A stretch of DNA of 64,000 nucleotides from Talinum fruticosum (GCA_021018815.1 JAITYX010000104.1:1-64000), one strand, 5' to 3'. Counted from the first letter of the stretch, positions 22,334-34,480 are shown. Made by a program: numbers and translations. Notes: generated from the sequence alone by a model not told the origin.

Positions 22334-23847
22334 TGAAGATTCGGACTTTGCATGTATATTATTCTGAATACTACCAAAGAATCAGGTACAAACTTCATCT
22401 ACTCTAAGTTTTGATTACAAGTCATTATGAGTACTCTAGATATTGCTCTAAGTGGTATAGAAACTTTTCTAAGTGCTACGGATACTATTGCATATGTTTT
22501 CATTTATTTCGATCGACTCGAAAGCATACTCTTGCTCATCAATTTACACCGATAGTTCCGAGTCACTCGGACCATACTCGGACTTATCGCATGTTCAAAC
22601 AATCTCTCTAACACTTTCAAACTCGAGTCCGACTTAATGTTCTAAGTTCAAGTGAATTACGTGGTTAATTCAACTCTCTAAGTCAGCATGTTTTGTCTCG
22701 AACTATATTTGTCTAAATCAAGTACTCATACTTTGATATTATCTGTCTAACTTGATCTCTCTCCGGATCGACTCAGATGGAATTTGAATATAATGAATAG
22801 TAGACTCAAAAAATTCCATTATTTTCCGACTCAAATAATCGTGCACTTAATTATCTTATTTAGATTATTATCTCGTGTCTAATATTGGACCAAAGTATTT
22901 TATACGTTAAGAACCAAAATTGGTTTACTTTTGTAGGTTATCTAAACGAGGTTATCCTATCTTTTGAACTACCAAAGTAACCTGGATTCAAGCTGTCAAT
23001 CACCAACAGACAAGGCTTTTCTACTTCGACCAAGGCCCGGACACTATGTCAAGGTTGTCTATTTCCAAACTGGAAATCTTCAACGCTAAACTCAACGGTG
23101 GTTTCCACCTTACTTTTCGACGCCGACAGTAGATTGGGACATCCTAAGGAGTTAAGAGCCGTTGCACAATGTTCACATCTCAACGGATCCTTTCGAGCGA
23201 CTCGGAAAATCGTTACAACGGTCACAGAGGACTTATATTCGAAGATAGTCACAACGGCTAATCTGCTTGGTCATCTATAAATAGAAGCCACTTCACAAGA
23301 CATGAAGATTGCTGAACCCATTACTAAAATTATATCTCTATGTATAATACTCATTCAATCTTCTACTTACAACTCCAAGTCCGTACTTAACATCGTTATG
23401 AGTTGTAAGGTCTTGTAATCAGTTATAAATTCTCTTTCTTACTTTTTGAGTAAGGTCCCTTGACTCGAGCTGTAAGGTTAACTCAGCTGAGTTGTCCCTA
23501 GCTATAAAGGTTACCTCGGTTAGGAAGTACTAGATCGGATGAGGGAATTTCGAGTCTAGGAAAATCTTGCAAGGAATTGTCTAAGGGAGAAATTCGGTTA
23601 AGTCTGTCTATTGTATTTTGTGGATTCAAAACAATGGATTTGACTTGGTGCTTAGATTAGCACTAGCTATGGTTTTCGACCCCAGGAGGGTTTCCACGTA
23701 ACTCGAATTCATACTTTTCGAGTCCAATCTAGATCAGAATCAGTCGCTTGTCCTTTTCAAGCAAAAAGATTCTAAGTTTGTTCAAATTTCCTCGTCACCC
23801 TATTCACCCCTCTAGGGTGACTAAGACTCTCCAAGAGCAAACCTTCA
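22334..23847 (+). repeat. 5' LTR of SVP
   Basis: It begins TGAAGATTCGG and ends AAACCTTCA, 1514 bp, with a TATA-like CTATAAATAGAAGCC at about 23275-23290 followed 60-100 bp later by CT-rich sequence. It is the reverse complement of the minus-strand LTRs, which fixes the element ends independently. Confidence 0.92.
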
Positions 23848-23849
23848 AT

Positions 23850-23861
23850 TGGTATCGAGCC
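23850..23861 (+). other. SVP primer-binding site
   Basis: TGGTATCGAGCC lies two bases after the LTR end. The same site is seen on the minus strand at 48623-48634. It resembles the initiator tRNA-Met complement with a changed 3' half. Confidence 0.82.
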
Positions 23862-23906
23862 TAACCCTTTAGAAAAGATCTAACAATCCAAAGGTCTAAA
23901 GATCAA

Positions 23907-25640
23907 ATGGCTCGTAACAATGGAGAGTTCGATGAAGGAAGATCTTCCAGCAGACCACCAAAGTTTAAAGGATCAAATTTCGTACACTCGGAAGAAGCTC
24001 ATGGAATGCTTTCTATTGCATCATGATGAAGATGTATGGAACAAGCATACAAGAAGACAATTACATTCCAATGAAGATGGATGAAACAAGACTCGTGCCT
24101 AAGGTAAAGATCGAGTACACCAGTGAGGAGGCGTAAAAGTTCGGATAGAACTTTAAAGCAATGAAGATTCCGATGTGTGCCATCGGCTTAGAAGAATACA
24201 ACAAAGTGTCAGCTTGTGATACAAGCAAAAGAAGTGTGGGACACTCTTGTCAACACATATGAAGGCACTAGCCAAGTCGACAAGCCAAGATAAGCCAATA
24301 TCTTCATAAATATGAGCTCGTTCAAGATAGAGTCGAAGAAAACATCACTCGGATGTTCATCCGCTTCACCGAGATTACTAACAATCTCAAATCTCTAGGT
24401 AGAAAGATTTCCGTGAGGAAATGTGCAGAAAGATACTAAGAAGCCTACCCAAGAGAAGATCGGCTCCAAAAGTAACCGCCATCGAGGAAGCTCGGAACCT
24501 GTCTCTATTAAAGCCGGAAGAACTCATTGGGAAGCTACTCACCCATGAGATCCATCTCGGAAGAAGAGGACGCCGAGGTCATCACTAAAAAGAATATTGC
24601 GGCTGAAGGCCTCGGAAAGTAGAGAAGAAAATCTAAGTTCATCACACTCGTAAGAAGATCCCATGGCACTTATCGCTGAGGCTTCAAAAGAATGATGAAG
24701 CACGGGAGGTGGAATAAACGGCCAAGAGAAGAGTTCCACAAGAAAGACAAGAAGGATAAAAAGGTAAACACTCTTCCCCTTTAAAATTATCATTAACTAA
24801 GAACTCGGCTGTTTTGAATGTGGTAGCAAAGATCATATAGTCAAAGAATGTCAAAGGAGAAAGAGGGACGGAAAGAAAAAGAAGGTCTGTGATGGCCACA
24901 TGGAGTGATGAAGATTCATCCGAAGAAGATGAAGACTCGGATGAGTCAAAGTATCTAATGAAACTATCAAACTCAAAAGCCGAATCCGAATCGGACTCGG
25001 ATCACTCAAACACAGAGGAAATGAATCCTCGGGAGGTAATTGAATATTTCCTCAAGTTTTCCAAAGTCGATTTAGCTAAATATATTTATACTTTGGAAGA
25101 TAAGTCCAATTTTGATTCCTCTCAATTTAAAGAATAACTTGAGTCTACCAGTTGTGAGAGCATTTCTTTGAAAAATGAATTAGAAAAATTGAGACTTACT
25201 CGAGAGAAATCAAGACTAGTGCTCAAGCCGATGAGACCGAGTTTGAGTCACTCGGAAGAGAAAATGAGCATCCGAACCAAAAGCTCAATGAGTCTCAAGA
25301 ACTTATTTTGAAGTTTACTCGAAGGTCGAAAAACCTTGACATGCTCTTAGGGTCTCAATGTGTCTCTTTCGGAAAAGAAGGACTTGGCTTTAACAAAGAA
25401 GAGGAATCTAATTCCTACTCAAATCTTTTAAAAAATGACTCAAGAATTGTGAAGTTCAGGAAGGCTGAACACGGTCCCATTCATAAGAATGAAAAGAAGA
25501 CTGAGCCCAGATCGGCTTATGAAGAAAGCCTTCTCCACAAGTTTATAAAAGAAAAGATTTTCAAAAGAAAGAAACACCGACTTAGTTCTCTAAAAGGAAG
25601 ACAAGTCCCCATTCTTATTGTAGTTTGGTCGGACTCGATC
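23907..25640 (+). pseudogene. gag: SVP gag (broken)
   Basis: The start is MARNNGEFDEGRSS at 23907, 45 bp after the primer-binding site and homologous to the starts at 9056 and 48577. The zinc knuckle CFECGSKDHIVKEC is at 24810-24851. The acidic stretch SDEDSSEEDEDSDES follows at about 24902-24950, then the open segment 24889-25137 with NPREVIEYFLKFSKVDLAKYIYTLE. The frame shifts many times and has a TAA near 25135. From 24563 the sequence is duplicated in inverted orientation at 25771-26826. Confidence 0.85.
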
Positions 25641-26826
25641 ATTTGGTCAAAGTCCGGACTCGGTTTTCTTTTAAATTGATTAAGTTCCTCTTGCATGGCT
25701 TCTACCCATTCAGGGTCATTATTAGTGTGAATAATTTGAAATGCACTAGAAGCATATTGATTAAGTTTAACTATAATATGAATGGGACCGTCTTCCTTTT
25801 AGGGAACCGAGTCCGTGTCTCTTTCTTTTGAAAATCTTTTCTTTTATAAACTTGTGGAGAAGGCATTCTCCCGTAAGCTGGTCCGGGCTCAGTCCTCTTT
25901 TCATTCTTATGAATGGGACCGTGCTCAGCCTTCCCGAACTTCACAGCTCTGGAGTCATTTTTGAAAAGATCCGAGTAGGAATTAGATTCCTCCTCTTTGT
26001 TAAAACCAAGTCCTTTTCTGAAGGAGACACATTGAGACCCTAAGAGCATGTCAAGGTTTCTTTGACCTTGAGTCAACTTCAAAACAAGTTCTTGAGACTC
26101 ATTGAGCTTTTGCTTCGGATGCTCATTTTCTCTTCGATTGACTCGGACTCGGCCTCATCGGCTTGAGCACTAGTCTTGATTTCTCTCGAGTAAGTCTCAA
26201 TTTTTCTAATTCATTTTTCAAAGAAATGCTCTCACAACTGGTAGACTCAAGTTGTTCTTTAAATTGAGAGGAATCAAAATTGGACTTCCCTTCCAAAGTA
26301 TAAATATATTTAGCTAAATCGACTTTGGAAAACTTGAGGAAATATTCAATTACCTCCCGAGGATTCATTTCCTCAAGCATCTCGAATGATTTGCGTCTAA
26401 CTCGGATTTAGCTTCGTAGTCCGATAGTTCCATCGGACACTTTAAGTCATCCGAGTCTTCATCTTCTTCGGATGAATCTTCCTCACTCCATATGGCCATC
26501 ATAGCCTTCTTCTTCTTTCTGTCCCTCTTTCTCCTTGGACATTCTTTGACTATATGATCTTTGTGGCCACATTCAAAATAGGCGAGTTCTTAGTTAATGA
26601 TAATTTTAAAGGGGAAGAGTGTTTACCTTTTCTATCCTTCTTGTCTTTCTTGTGGAACTTTTCTCTTGGCCGTTTATCCCATCTCTTATGCTTCATCATT
26701 CTTTTGAAGCCTCTAGCGATAAGTTCCATGGGATTTTCTTCGACTATGATGAACTCAAGCTTTCTTTTCTACTTTCCGAGGTCTTCGACGCAATATTTTT
26801 TAGTGCCGACCTCAGCGTCCTCTTTT
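24563..26826. repeat. 1-kb inverted duplication of Sirevirus gag
   Basis: The left arm is 24563-25620 (plus-strand gag) and the right arm 25771-26826 (minus-strand gag), with a 150-bp spacer. By eye the arms are far more alike than either is to the other gag copies; long blocks match exactly, for example the region coding for NPREVIEYFLKFSKVDLAKY. A transcript crossing it could fold into a long hairpin. Confidence 0.85.
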
Positions 26827-26833
26827 GAGCTAC
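25621..26833 (-). pseudogene. Minus-strand Sirevirus segment inside SVP (RT piece and gag)
   Basis: 25640-25725 matches the start of RT on the minus strand (compare 5600-5660 and 36140-36210), and 25771-26826 is gag on the minus strand, including MNPREVIEYFLKFSK and a degenerate knuckle near 26570. The order RT then gag along the plus strand is that of a minus-strand element whose integrase and protease were deleted. It joins plus-strand RT at about 26834. Confidence 0.78.
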
Positions 26834-27750
26834 TAATGAAAATCTCTATCGAGAGTTTTCCGAGTTAATGAGACAAGAGTTCCAAATGAGCATGATGGGA
26901 GATCTCAATTTATTTCTTGGTCTACAAATTAGATAAGATAAAGATGGAATCTACGTTCATCAATCTAAGTATACTAAGGAGTTGTTGAAGAAGTACAAGC
27001 TTCAAGATGTGAAACATGCACCAACAGACCATGAGTAGCAAGCATGAAACCGGACTCGGACCAAAAAGGTAAAGTAGTAGATTAGAAACTCTATATAGGT
27101 ATGAATATATCTCTGCTATATCTCACATCTTGTAGGCCGGATATTATGTTTAGTGTATGTCCGTGTGCAAGATTTCAAGCTAATCCAAAAGAATCACATC
27201 TTATTGTGGTGAAGATGATTTTGAGATATCTTGCAGGAACTCGGAATCTTGGTCTATGGTTTTCAAGAGACTCGTAACCGCCTCTCGGTGGATACTCGGA
27301 TGTTGACTATGCTGGTAACAAAGTCGACGTAAAGAGTACATCGAGAGCATGCCAATTTCTAGGTCAATCCCTCATATCTTGGCACTTAAAGAAACAGAAT
27401 TCAGTTGCTCTATCAACTCGCTGAAGTTGAGTACATTGCAGTTGGAACTCGCTGTGCTCAAAATCTGTGGATCAAGCAACAGTTGAAGGATCTTGGACTT
27501 TCATTCAAATCTATCCCAATCAAGTGTGACAATCAAAGTGTAATCAACATCACTAAGAATCCAGTTCAAGCACTCAAAGACAAAGCATATTGAGGTCGGT
27601 ATCATTTTCTCGAGAGACCATTTTGAGAAAGGTGACATTGAACTTGAATTCATTCCTATGAAATTTCAATTAACCGATATTTTCACTAAGCCACTTAGTG
27701 AGGATAAGTTTTGTTGTATTAGGAATGAGCTTGACATGATTAATGCATGA
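26834..27750 (+). pseudogene. pol: SVP pol remnant: RT C-terminus and RNase H
   Basis: The segment begins at the residues just after the RT catalytic box (ATNENLYREFSELMRQEFQ) and continues with MSMMGDLNFFLGLQI and DGIYVHQSKYTKELLKKYKL. RNase H follows from about 27280, with QSLISWHLKKQNSVALST, VEYIAVGTRCAQNLWIKQQL, IKCDNQSVINITKNPVQ and LTDIFTKPLSEDKFCCIRNEL, and a TGA at 27748-27750. Several frameshifts occur, for example near 27590. Confidence 0.88.
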
Positions 27751-28270
27751 TTACATGTTTTACGTGTATAATTTGACTTATACTTGATTAAGGGATGGAT
27801 GAGTTGACTTAAAAAATGAGACTGAGTTGTGAGTTAATTGCTTTTTAAGTAGCTAAGAAACCATACTCGAGTCGATTCAGTCTTTGAGCAAAATAGACAC
27901 CAAGCTTTTAAGATTATCTCTAGATGAATAGAGAATCTCGTAAGGGTTTTTTAAAAAAATTCTCTTTATCTCTCTCGACACGCATCGCTGTCAAAGAATT
28001 TGAACCGTTAGACGGAAAAATGCTAGAATTGTAGCCGTTGGACTGCCGTACGTCATGTCTGTCTCGTGAATGTCGTTTAAACGTCAAGCAAGAAAGAAGG
28101 TTGCAAGATATTTCGTCTTCTCTATTTATAGCATCTATTCATCTTCATTTCTTTACTTTGTGCCTTACTCTTTTCGCACGAAATACTCTACTCTCTTATT
28201 CTCTTTCCTTGTTTTAAAAATGCTCTCTCTCTCTCTCTCTTCTCTAGTAACCTCTCATTTCTCTATTCTC
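27751..28270 (+). promoter_or_regulatory. SVP spacer before the third ORF
   Basis: No gene is seen. TTCTCTATTTATAGC at about 28118-28132 is a TATA-like site at the same relative position as those at 3785 and 41000. A CT microsatellite lies at 28219-28242. Confidence 0.45.
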
Positions 28271-28914
28271 ACAATCCCTAAACAAGGTTATAAATCCGAG
28301 TTCATGGGGTCTCAGTAACTAAGAAGGCCCAAAAGATACCTCAAGAGGGTACGTCTAACCCCTCAAAAGTGTTTGTTGTCCAAGTACTTCACATTGGATG
28401 ACAAATTCTTGAAGACAACTTCCTTCTCTTGGCTTAAATTCATTCAAGAAACTAGAGTGTATATTTATTTATGCTTCAGCGACTTTATTTATCCGTAACT
28501 CGTTGCTTGAGTTCTATGCTAACAAATCCTTCTCTAGGCGTGTCATCACCTGGAAAGTTCAAAGTAAGGTTGTTAGGATTAACCACCCTCTTCTCCACAA
28601 ACTTCTCAATGTCGCCTCTCTTTTATCAATCCCAATCATATTCCATTCCTAGAAATTGCCGATGACCTTTTCAACAAATTCGGTTAAGAAGTGCCTAAGC
28701 ATAGGAAAAACTTTTCCGTGACTCGGATGAAAAGAGAAGTTAGATTGCTTTGCTAGATCCTAATGAGGAATTTCTTTGCTCACTACTCGAGTGAGGAGAA
28801 CCCAAACTCTAGGGTTCTCAAAGTTCTATTTGACATCATGGAGGGCTATGATGTAGACCTCTTTCCATTCATCATTGAGCAAATGCCTAAGTGCCTCGCT
28901 TAATCAAAAAGAAT
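28271..28914 (+). pseudogene. SVP third ORF, N-terminal part, decayed
   Basis: The homologous start codon region near 28271 is mutated. Recognisable strings are SKYFTLDDKFLKTTSFSWLK, a block ending IYLCFSDFIYP (about 28380-28495), RKNFSVTR and EENPNSRVLKVLFDIMEGYD (about 28795-28855). There are many stops. The sequence is cut at 28914 by a minus-strand LTR. Confidence 0.72.
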
Positions 28915-30093
28915 GAGTTAACCTTTATAGCTAGGGACAACCGAGCTGAGTTAACCCTTACAGACTCAGTCAAGGGACCTTACTCGAAAGTAAGAATGAG
29001 TGATTATAATTGATTACAAGACCTTACAACTCGTAAAGATGTTAAGTACAAAGTTGGAGTTGTAAGTAGAAGATTGAGTATGAATATAATGACTTTTGCT
29101 TAAGTACGTGTATTGACAGTTGGTTCAAGCAATCTTCAAGTCTTGAGAGTTGGCTTCTATTTATAGATAACCAAGCAGTACTAGCCGTTGTGACTATCTT
29201 CCGATCGGAAGTCGTTTGTGACCGTTGCAATGGTTTTTCTAAGTCACTCGTAAAATATTCGTTTAGGTGTGAACGTTGGGCAACGACTCTTGACTCCTTT
29301 GGAAGTCCCAATCCACCGGTGGTGTCCGAAAAGTAGGGTGGAAACCACCGTTGAGATTAGCGTTGCAGATTTCCAGCTTTGGAAATAGACAACCCCGACA
29401 CCGTGTCTAGTCTTCGGTCGAGGTAGAAAAAGCCTTGTCTGTTGGTGATTTGACATCTTTAAGCTTCGGTTACTTTTGTATTTCAAAATCGGATAACCTC
29501 GTTTGAATAACCTACAAAAGTAAATCAATTTGGTTCTCAAAGTATAAAATACTTTGGTCCAAGATTAGACACGAGATAATAATTTAATTAAGATAATTAA
29601 GTGCGTAATTATTTGAGTCGTAAAAGAGTGGAATTTTTGAGTCTAATATCCACTATACTCAAATTCCATCTAAGTCGATCCGAAGTAAAACAAGTCGATA
29701 AAGAACATAAGAGTAGAAAGACTTGATCTCGACTACCAATGTTCAAACCAAGCATGCCGACTTAGAAAGATGAATTAACACAAGTAATTTAATTTTAACG
29801 TAGAACATGAAGTTAGAATCGAGTTTATGCACATTAGAGCGAATGTTTGAACATGCAATATATATTTGAGTGACTAAGGTCTATGTGCGAACGAGTATGG
29901 TTTCTGAGTCGATCGGAATCAAGTGAGAACATATGCAATGGTTCTCGTAATACTCGTAAAAGATTCTATATCACTCACAAAAGTTTCTAAGACACTTAGA
30001 ATGAATTGTAATCAAAACCTTATAAGAGATGAAGTCTTATACTTGATTCCTTGATGGAACTCAGAATGATGTATATGTAAAGTCCGAGTCTTC
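28915..30093 (-). repeat. Truncated 3' LTR of SVA
   Basis: The right end TGAAGACTCGG (minus strand, 30093) and the adjoining polypurine tract are intact. The left end starts inside the LTR at the GAGTTAACCTTTATAGCTAGGG region, so about 350-400 bp of the LTR end are missing at the join with SVP. Confidence 0.82.
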
Positions 30094-30571
30094 AATCTCC
30101 CCTTTTTGATGAAAGGCATTCCATACTTAGACGTAAACTTTGTTAGTGAAATAGATCCGGTTTTTCATTCTTTCAAAGGATAAGTCGAAAAACATGATAG
30201 AATTGTATAGAGTAAATATAGTGAATGAAGCTTAGATTCTTTCAGAGAAAATAAGCCGAGATTGCATAAAAAGAGCTAAAAAAATTAGTAAGGAACAAGT
30301 GCAATGAAAGACTCGAATTGAAACTCGAAGTAATAAACTCGAAATAATTCCTTTAAGTTTTAAACTCGTAAATATTTGCAACTCGTAAGGCATTAAATAG
30401 GATTATTAATGAAATTTCTAATTTAAACTAAAAAGTTAGATAAAAGAGGGTGAGAGAAACTCCCCTAAACAAGACAATAAATTTTTCTAACTATTTTCCC
30501 CCTTGCCTTTCAAAGAAACAAAAAAGAGGAAGAACGTATCAAGTAGATACAGATTTGATGTCGGAAAAAAA
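30094..30571 (-). promoter_or_regulatory. SVA polypurine tracts and 3' noncoding region
   Basis: The minus strand shows CAAAAAGGGGAGATTG beside the LTR (30093-30109), TTTAGGGGAG near 30445-30465 and AAAGGCAAGGGGGAAAATAG near 30490-30510. No gene is present. Confidence 0.72.
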
Positions 30572-31988
30572 AATTTAAACAGAAAAAAAAATTAAGATGG
30601 AGGAGATGGAGCGATCCGAGTTCAGGATGGTGGACGAGCAAGTGCGCCTTCGTTGATATGATCCGGAAGATGTTGACCAACGAGGCGGGGGCAACACTGG
30701 GATTTCCGGAATGGGCTCGGCTTTGATTGGCTGACCCGGAACTAGGTCGTCCAGAGGCTCGTCCTCCCGGAACTCGACCGATGGAAAGGTGTGCTCGAGC
30801 TGACCGGCTACTCGATTAGCCATGGTCGGCAGGTCTTCCGACCCACTCATACTACTGTCCGAGCCGATTATTTCCAGTTGAGGTTCCGGAGCACCTTGGC
30901 CCTCTCGTTGTTGCTGCTGCTACTTGTTCCGCTTCATTCTCCCCTTCCTTAGATGGAGCTGCCTCAACCGCAGGCTCCTCCTCCTCTTCTTCTTCTCCTT
31001 CTTCTCCCCCTTCGAGAGGAGGATTTGGATGGACTCGACGATTCTTCGGATGTATCGGAGTCTATCGGATCCTAAGCCACCTTGGAGCACTATTTCCGAA
31101 GGAGCTCAATCAGCTCCCTCTCGCTCCTTAACCAGTGCCTTCATCTCGAGAAGCACGTCTTGCTGCTTCTCGGATTTGAGATTGGGCTATTTTCTAGTTA
31201 ATGGTCATAAACCGAAGGACAGTCTTAAATGATCGGAGGGTGTCCTTGAACTCAATGGACACCAAGGAAAGCTTGTCCATGATAGTGGAGGACAAAGCAG
31301 AAGAAAGAATCTAAGAAACACCCGAGGTGGAGGAGGTAGAGAGAGAGTGGGCTGAGTCCGAGTCGAGGCGGAGAAGGAGGCCTCGGCTTGAGCTATGAAC
31401 CCGCACACCCGGTTGGGTCTCCTGGTATCCATACCCAAGAAGTTCCTTTTTGCCAACGACAATGGCAGCCTCGAAACTGTGTTAGGGTTTGAGGGAAGAG
31501 GAACTTTGAATTGTTTGAAGATGAGGGTGAGAAGAGTCCCAAAAGGAAGTGGGGTGTGCTTCTTGTTCGAGTCCGAGCAGGCACAATTGCCATTTGCTCG
31601 ACTATTACAGGAAAGAGGTTTAGTTCGTAGCCCTCGAGGATGTCGTACAAAGCATTTAGATGCTTGGAGTTGGGGTTCTCCTTGCTAGAATGCTCGTGAG
31701 AAGAAAGTTCTCATCAGCAGAAAACAAAGAAGGCGAGCTTCTAATTTGAGTTGGGTCACGAGAGAAGTTTTGCGTGACCTAGGGAATTCTTTAGCGTAGT
31801 TCTCAAACAAGTCATCAGCAACCTCGTTCAATGGTATGGGGTTGCTATTCAAAAACATGGAAGATACTTTAAAGAGGCGATGGAGAAAAAGAGGTATTGA
31901 TGCGAACGATTATCTTATGAACTCTTGAGGTGAGGATACCCTCGGAGGTAGTGAGGTTGGAATAAAACTCGAAACGAGTTATGGGTAA
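30572..31988 (-). pseudogene. SVA third ORF (broken, N-terminus lost)
   Basis: The C-terminal end is open at 30575-30850 (SGSEDLPTMANRVAGQLE, then PGQPIKAEPIPEIPVLPPP), and further frames with KRNFLGMDTRRPNRV and ILEGYELNLFPVIVEQMAIV follow upstream. It ends abruptly near 31988 where gag sequence starts, so the first third is deleted together with all of pol. Confidence 0.75.
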
Positions 31989-32389
31989 ATGACAGTTCTG
32001 GAATCCTTTTGAAAAGTTCTAAGTAGGAATTAGATTCCTCCTCTTTGTTAAAACCAAGACCATCCTTTCGATGGAGACACATTGAGATCCCAAGAGCATG
32101 TCAAGGTTTTTCCGACCTTGAGTGAATTTTAAAATAAGCTATTGAGACTTATTGAGCTCTTGCTTCGGATGTTCATTTTCTCTTCCGAGTAATACGGACT
32201 TAGTCTCATTAGATTGAGCACTCATATTGAGTTTTCTTAAAGTCTAAGTTTTTCCAATTCATTTTTCAAAGAGATGTTCTCGAAGTAACCGACTTAAGTT
32301 GTTCTTTAAATTGAGAGGAATCGAATTGGACTTTTCTTCCAAAGTAAAAATATATTTGGCTAAATCAACTTTGGAAAACTTAAGGAAAT
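31989..32389 (-). pseudogene. gag: SVA gag fragment
   Basis: The sequence matches the middle of gag (compare 7540-7920 and 47045-47440). It is joined directly to the third ORF at about 31989, showing an internal deletion of pol. It is cut by the SVE LTR at 32390. Confidence 0.8.
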
Positions 32390-33923
32390 TGAAGGTTTTC
32401 TCTTAGAGAGACTAAGTCACCCTAGAGGGGGTTGAATAGGGTGATGGGGAAATTTAAACAAGTAATGGAAGAATAAAACTAGACTCTGTGGAGAGTCCGA
32501 GTCTAGATTGGACTCAAAAAGTGCTAACTCGAAAGTTACGTGGAAACCCTCCCGGGCGTGAAAACCACGGACAAGTGCGAGTCCAAGCACCAAGTCAAAT
32601 CCACTATTTTAAATCCACAAAATACAGTAGAAAGACTCAACCAGAATTGATCCCTTAGACAATTCATTGCAATATTTTCCTAGACTCAAAAATTCCCTTA
32701 TCTCGATCTAGTACTTCCTAACCGAAGTAACCTTTACAGTTAGGGCCAACCGAGCTGATTTAACCCTTACAACTCAGTCAAGGGACCTTACTCAAAAAGT
32801 AAGAATGAGTGTTTGTAAACTGATTACAAGACGTTACAACTCATAAAGATTATAAGTATAGAGTTGGAGTTGTAAGTAGAAGATTGAGAATGAAATACAA
32901 TGACTTTTTGCTTAAGTGCGTGTATTGAAAGTTGGTTAAGCCAATATTCAAGTCTTGAGAATTGGCTTCTATTTATAGATAACCAAGCAGATTAGCCGTT
33001 ATGACTATCTTCCGACTGGAAGTCCTTTGTGACCGTTGCAATGGATTTTCCGAGTCACTAAGAAAATATCCGTTGAGGTGTGAACGTTGGGTAATGGCTC
33101 TTGACTCCTTTGGAAGTCCCAATCCACTGGTGGTGTCCGAAAAGTAGGGTGGAAAGCACCGTTGTGCTTAGCGTTGTGGATTTCTAGTTTTGTAAACAGA
33201 CAACCGTGACACGGTTGTCCGGGCCTTGGTCGAGGATGGAAAAAGCCTTGTCTAATGGTGATTTGACATTTTGAAGCCGATTACTTTTGTAATTCAAAAA
33301 TAGGATAGCCTCGTTTGAATAACCTACAAAAGTAAATCAATTTGGTTCTCAAAGTATAAAATACTTTAGTCCAAGATTAGACACAAATAATAATTTTAAT
33401 TAAGATAATTAAGTTCATAATTAACTCGATTAAGAAAGAAATAGAATTTTCCGAGTTTAATATCCATTATACTCAAATTCCATCTGAGTCGGTTTAGAAG
33501 TTAAGCAAGTTAAATAACATCGAGTGGAAAAACTTGATCTAGACTACCAATGTTCAAACCAAGCATGCTGACCTAGAAATATGAATTAACACAAGTAATC
33601 CAATCAAACTTAGATCGAAAGTCGGACTCGAGTTTATACAAAATAGAACAAGTGTTTGAACATGTAATATATCCGAGTGTTGTCCGAGTGACTCATAAAC
33701 TGTGTGTGAACCGATAAGCAAGAATATGCTTTCCGAGTTAGTCGAGTCAAAAGAAAATATATACGATAGATTATGTTAACACTCGGAAAAGAGGCTATAT
33801 CACTCGTAAATGCTGTTAAAGCAACTAGAATGACTTTTAATTAAAACCTTATGAGAGATGAAGCCTTATATCCGATCCCTTGATGGAACTCGGAATGGTA
33901 TATATGTAAGGTCCGAATCTTCA
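32390..33923 (-). repeat. 3' LTR of SVE
   Basis: 1534 bp, from TGAAGGTTTTC (plus strand) at 32390 to ATCTTCA at 33923. It is inserted in gag of SVA just after AAGGAAAT. TATA-like CTATAAATAGAAGCC lies on the minus strand near 32965-32980. Confidence 0.88.
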
Positions 33924-34480
33924 ATCTCCTCCTTTTGATGAAAGACATTCCATACTTAAACGAAACTTTGTTAGTGATATAGATCTGGTTTTTCATCCTT
34001 TCTCAAGGAATAAGTGAGAAAAATATGATAGAATTGTGTAGAGTAAATGAAGTGAAACTTATATTCTATTAGAGCAAAATAAGATGAGATTGCATAAAAA
34101 GAGGTAGAGTATCGGAGCAAGAAAATGATTGAGTATTAGAGCAATGATAGACATAGTTGTCGAATCGGAGCAAAGAGAAAAAAATACTGAGCAAGAAATT
34201 AAAACTCGAAAAAATAAGCTCGGAGATAATTGCTTTAAGTAGTAAACTCGGAGATAGTGCAACTCGAAGGCGAGATAGCGGAATTATTAATGAAATACAT
34301 TATAATTTACACTAAAGAGTTTACACAAAAGAGGGTGAGAGAAACTCCCCTAAACAAGACAACAAAATTTTTCTAACTATTCTCCCCTTTGCCTTTCAGC
34401 AAAAAACAAAAAGAGGAAGAACGTATCAAGTAGATACAGATTTGATGTTTGGACAAAACAGAAAATTAAGAGAAAAAAAA
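33924..34480 (-). promoter_or_regulatory. SVE polypurine tract and 3' noncoding region
   Basis: The LTR-adjacent tract reads CAAAAGGAGGAGATTG on the minus strand, a variant of the family consensus. Further purine tracts lie near 34345 and 34385. No gene. Confidence 0.68.

Larger units (their letters stand above)
22334..28914 (+). mobile_element. Sirevirus-like copia SVP, internally deleted and rearranged
   Basis: On the plus strand: complete 5' LTR, primer-binding site, gag, a foreign inverted segment, the end of RT, RNase H, spacer and the first part of the third ORF. Protease, integrase and most of RT are missing. At 28915 it is cut by a minus-strand Sirevirus LTR. A plus-strand third-ORF end and LTR occur again at 51456-53944, but that LTR differs so much from the LTR here that it may belong to another copy. 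Confidence 0.82.
28915..32389 (-). mobile_element. Sirevirus SVA, left part
   Basis: A 3' LTR lacking its end (28915-30093), 3' noncoding DNA, third ORF and a gag fragment. Its partner 5' LTR is probably 50286-51455: the two share variants (for example AAGATGTTAAGTACAAAGTTGG) not found in the LTR at 32390-33923. SVE inserted in its gag at 32389/32390. Confidence 0.7.

Noticed and set aside
22334..23847. Gene promoter for a host gene from the TATA box at about 23275
   Set aside because: The site is at a fixed place in every LTR of the family, so it is the LTR promoter.
23850..23861. tRNA-like sequence
   Set aside because: It is only a primer-binding site complementary to a tRNA end; no cloverleaf could be drawn.
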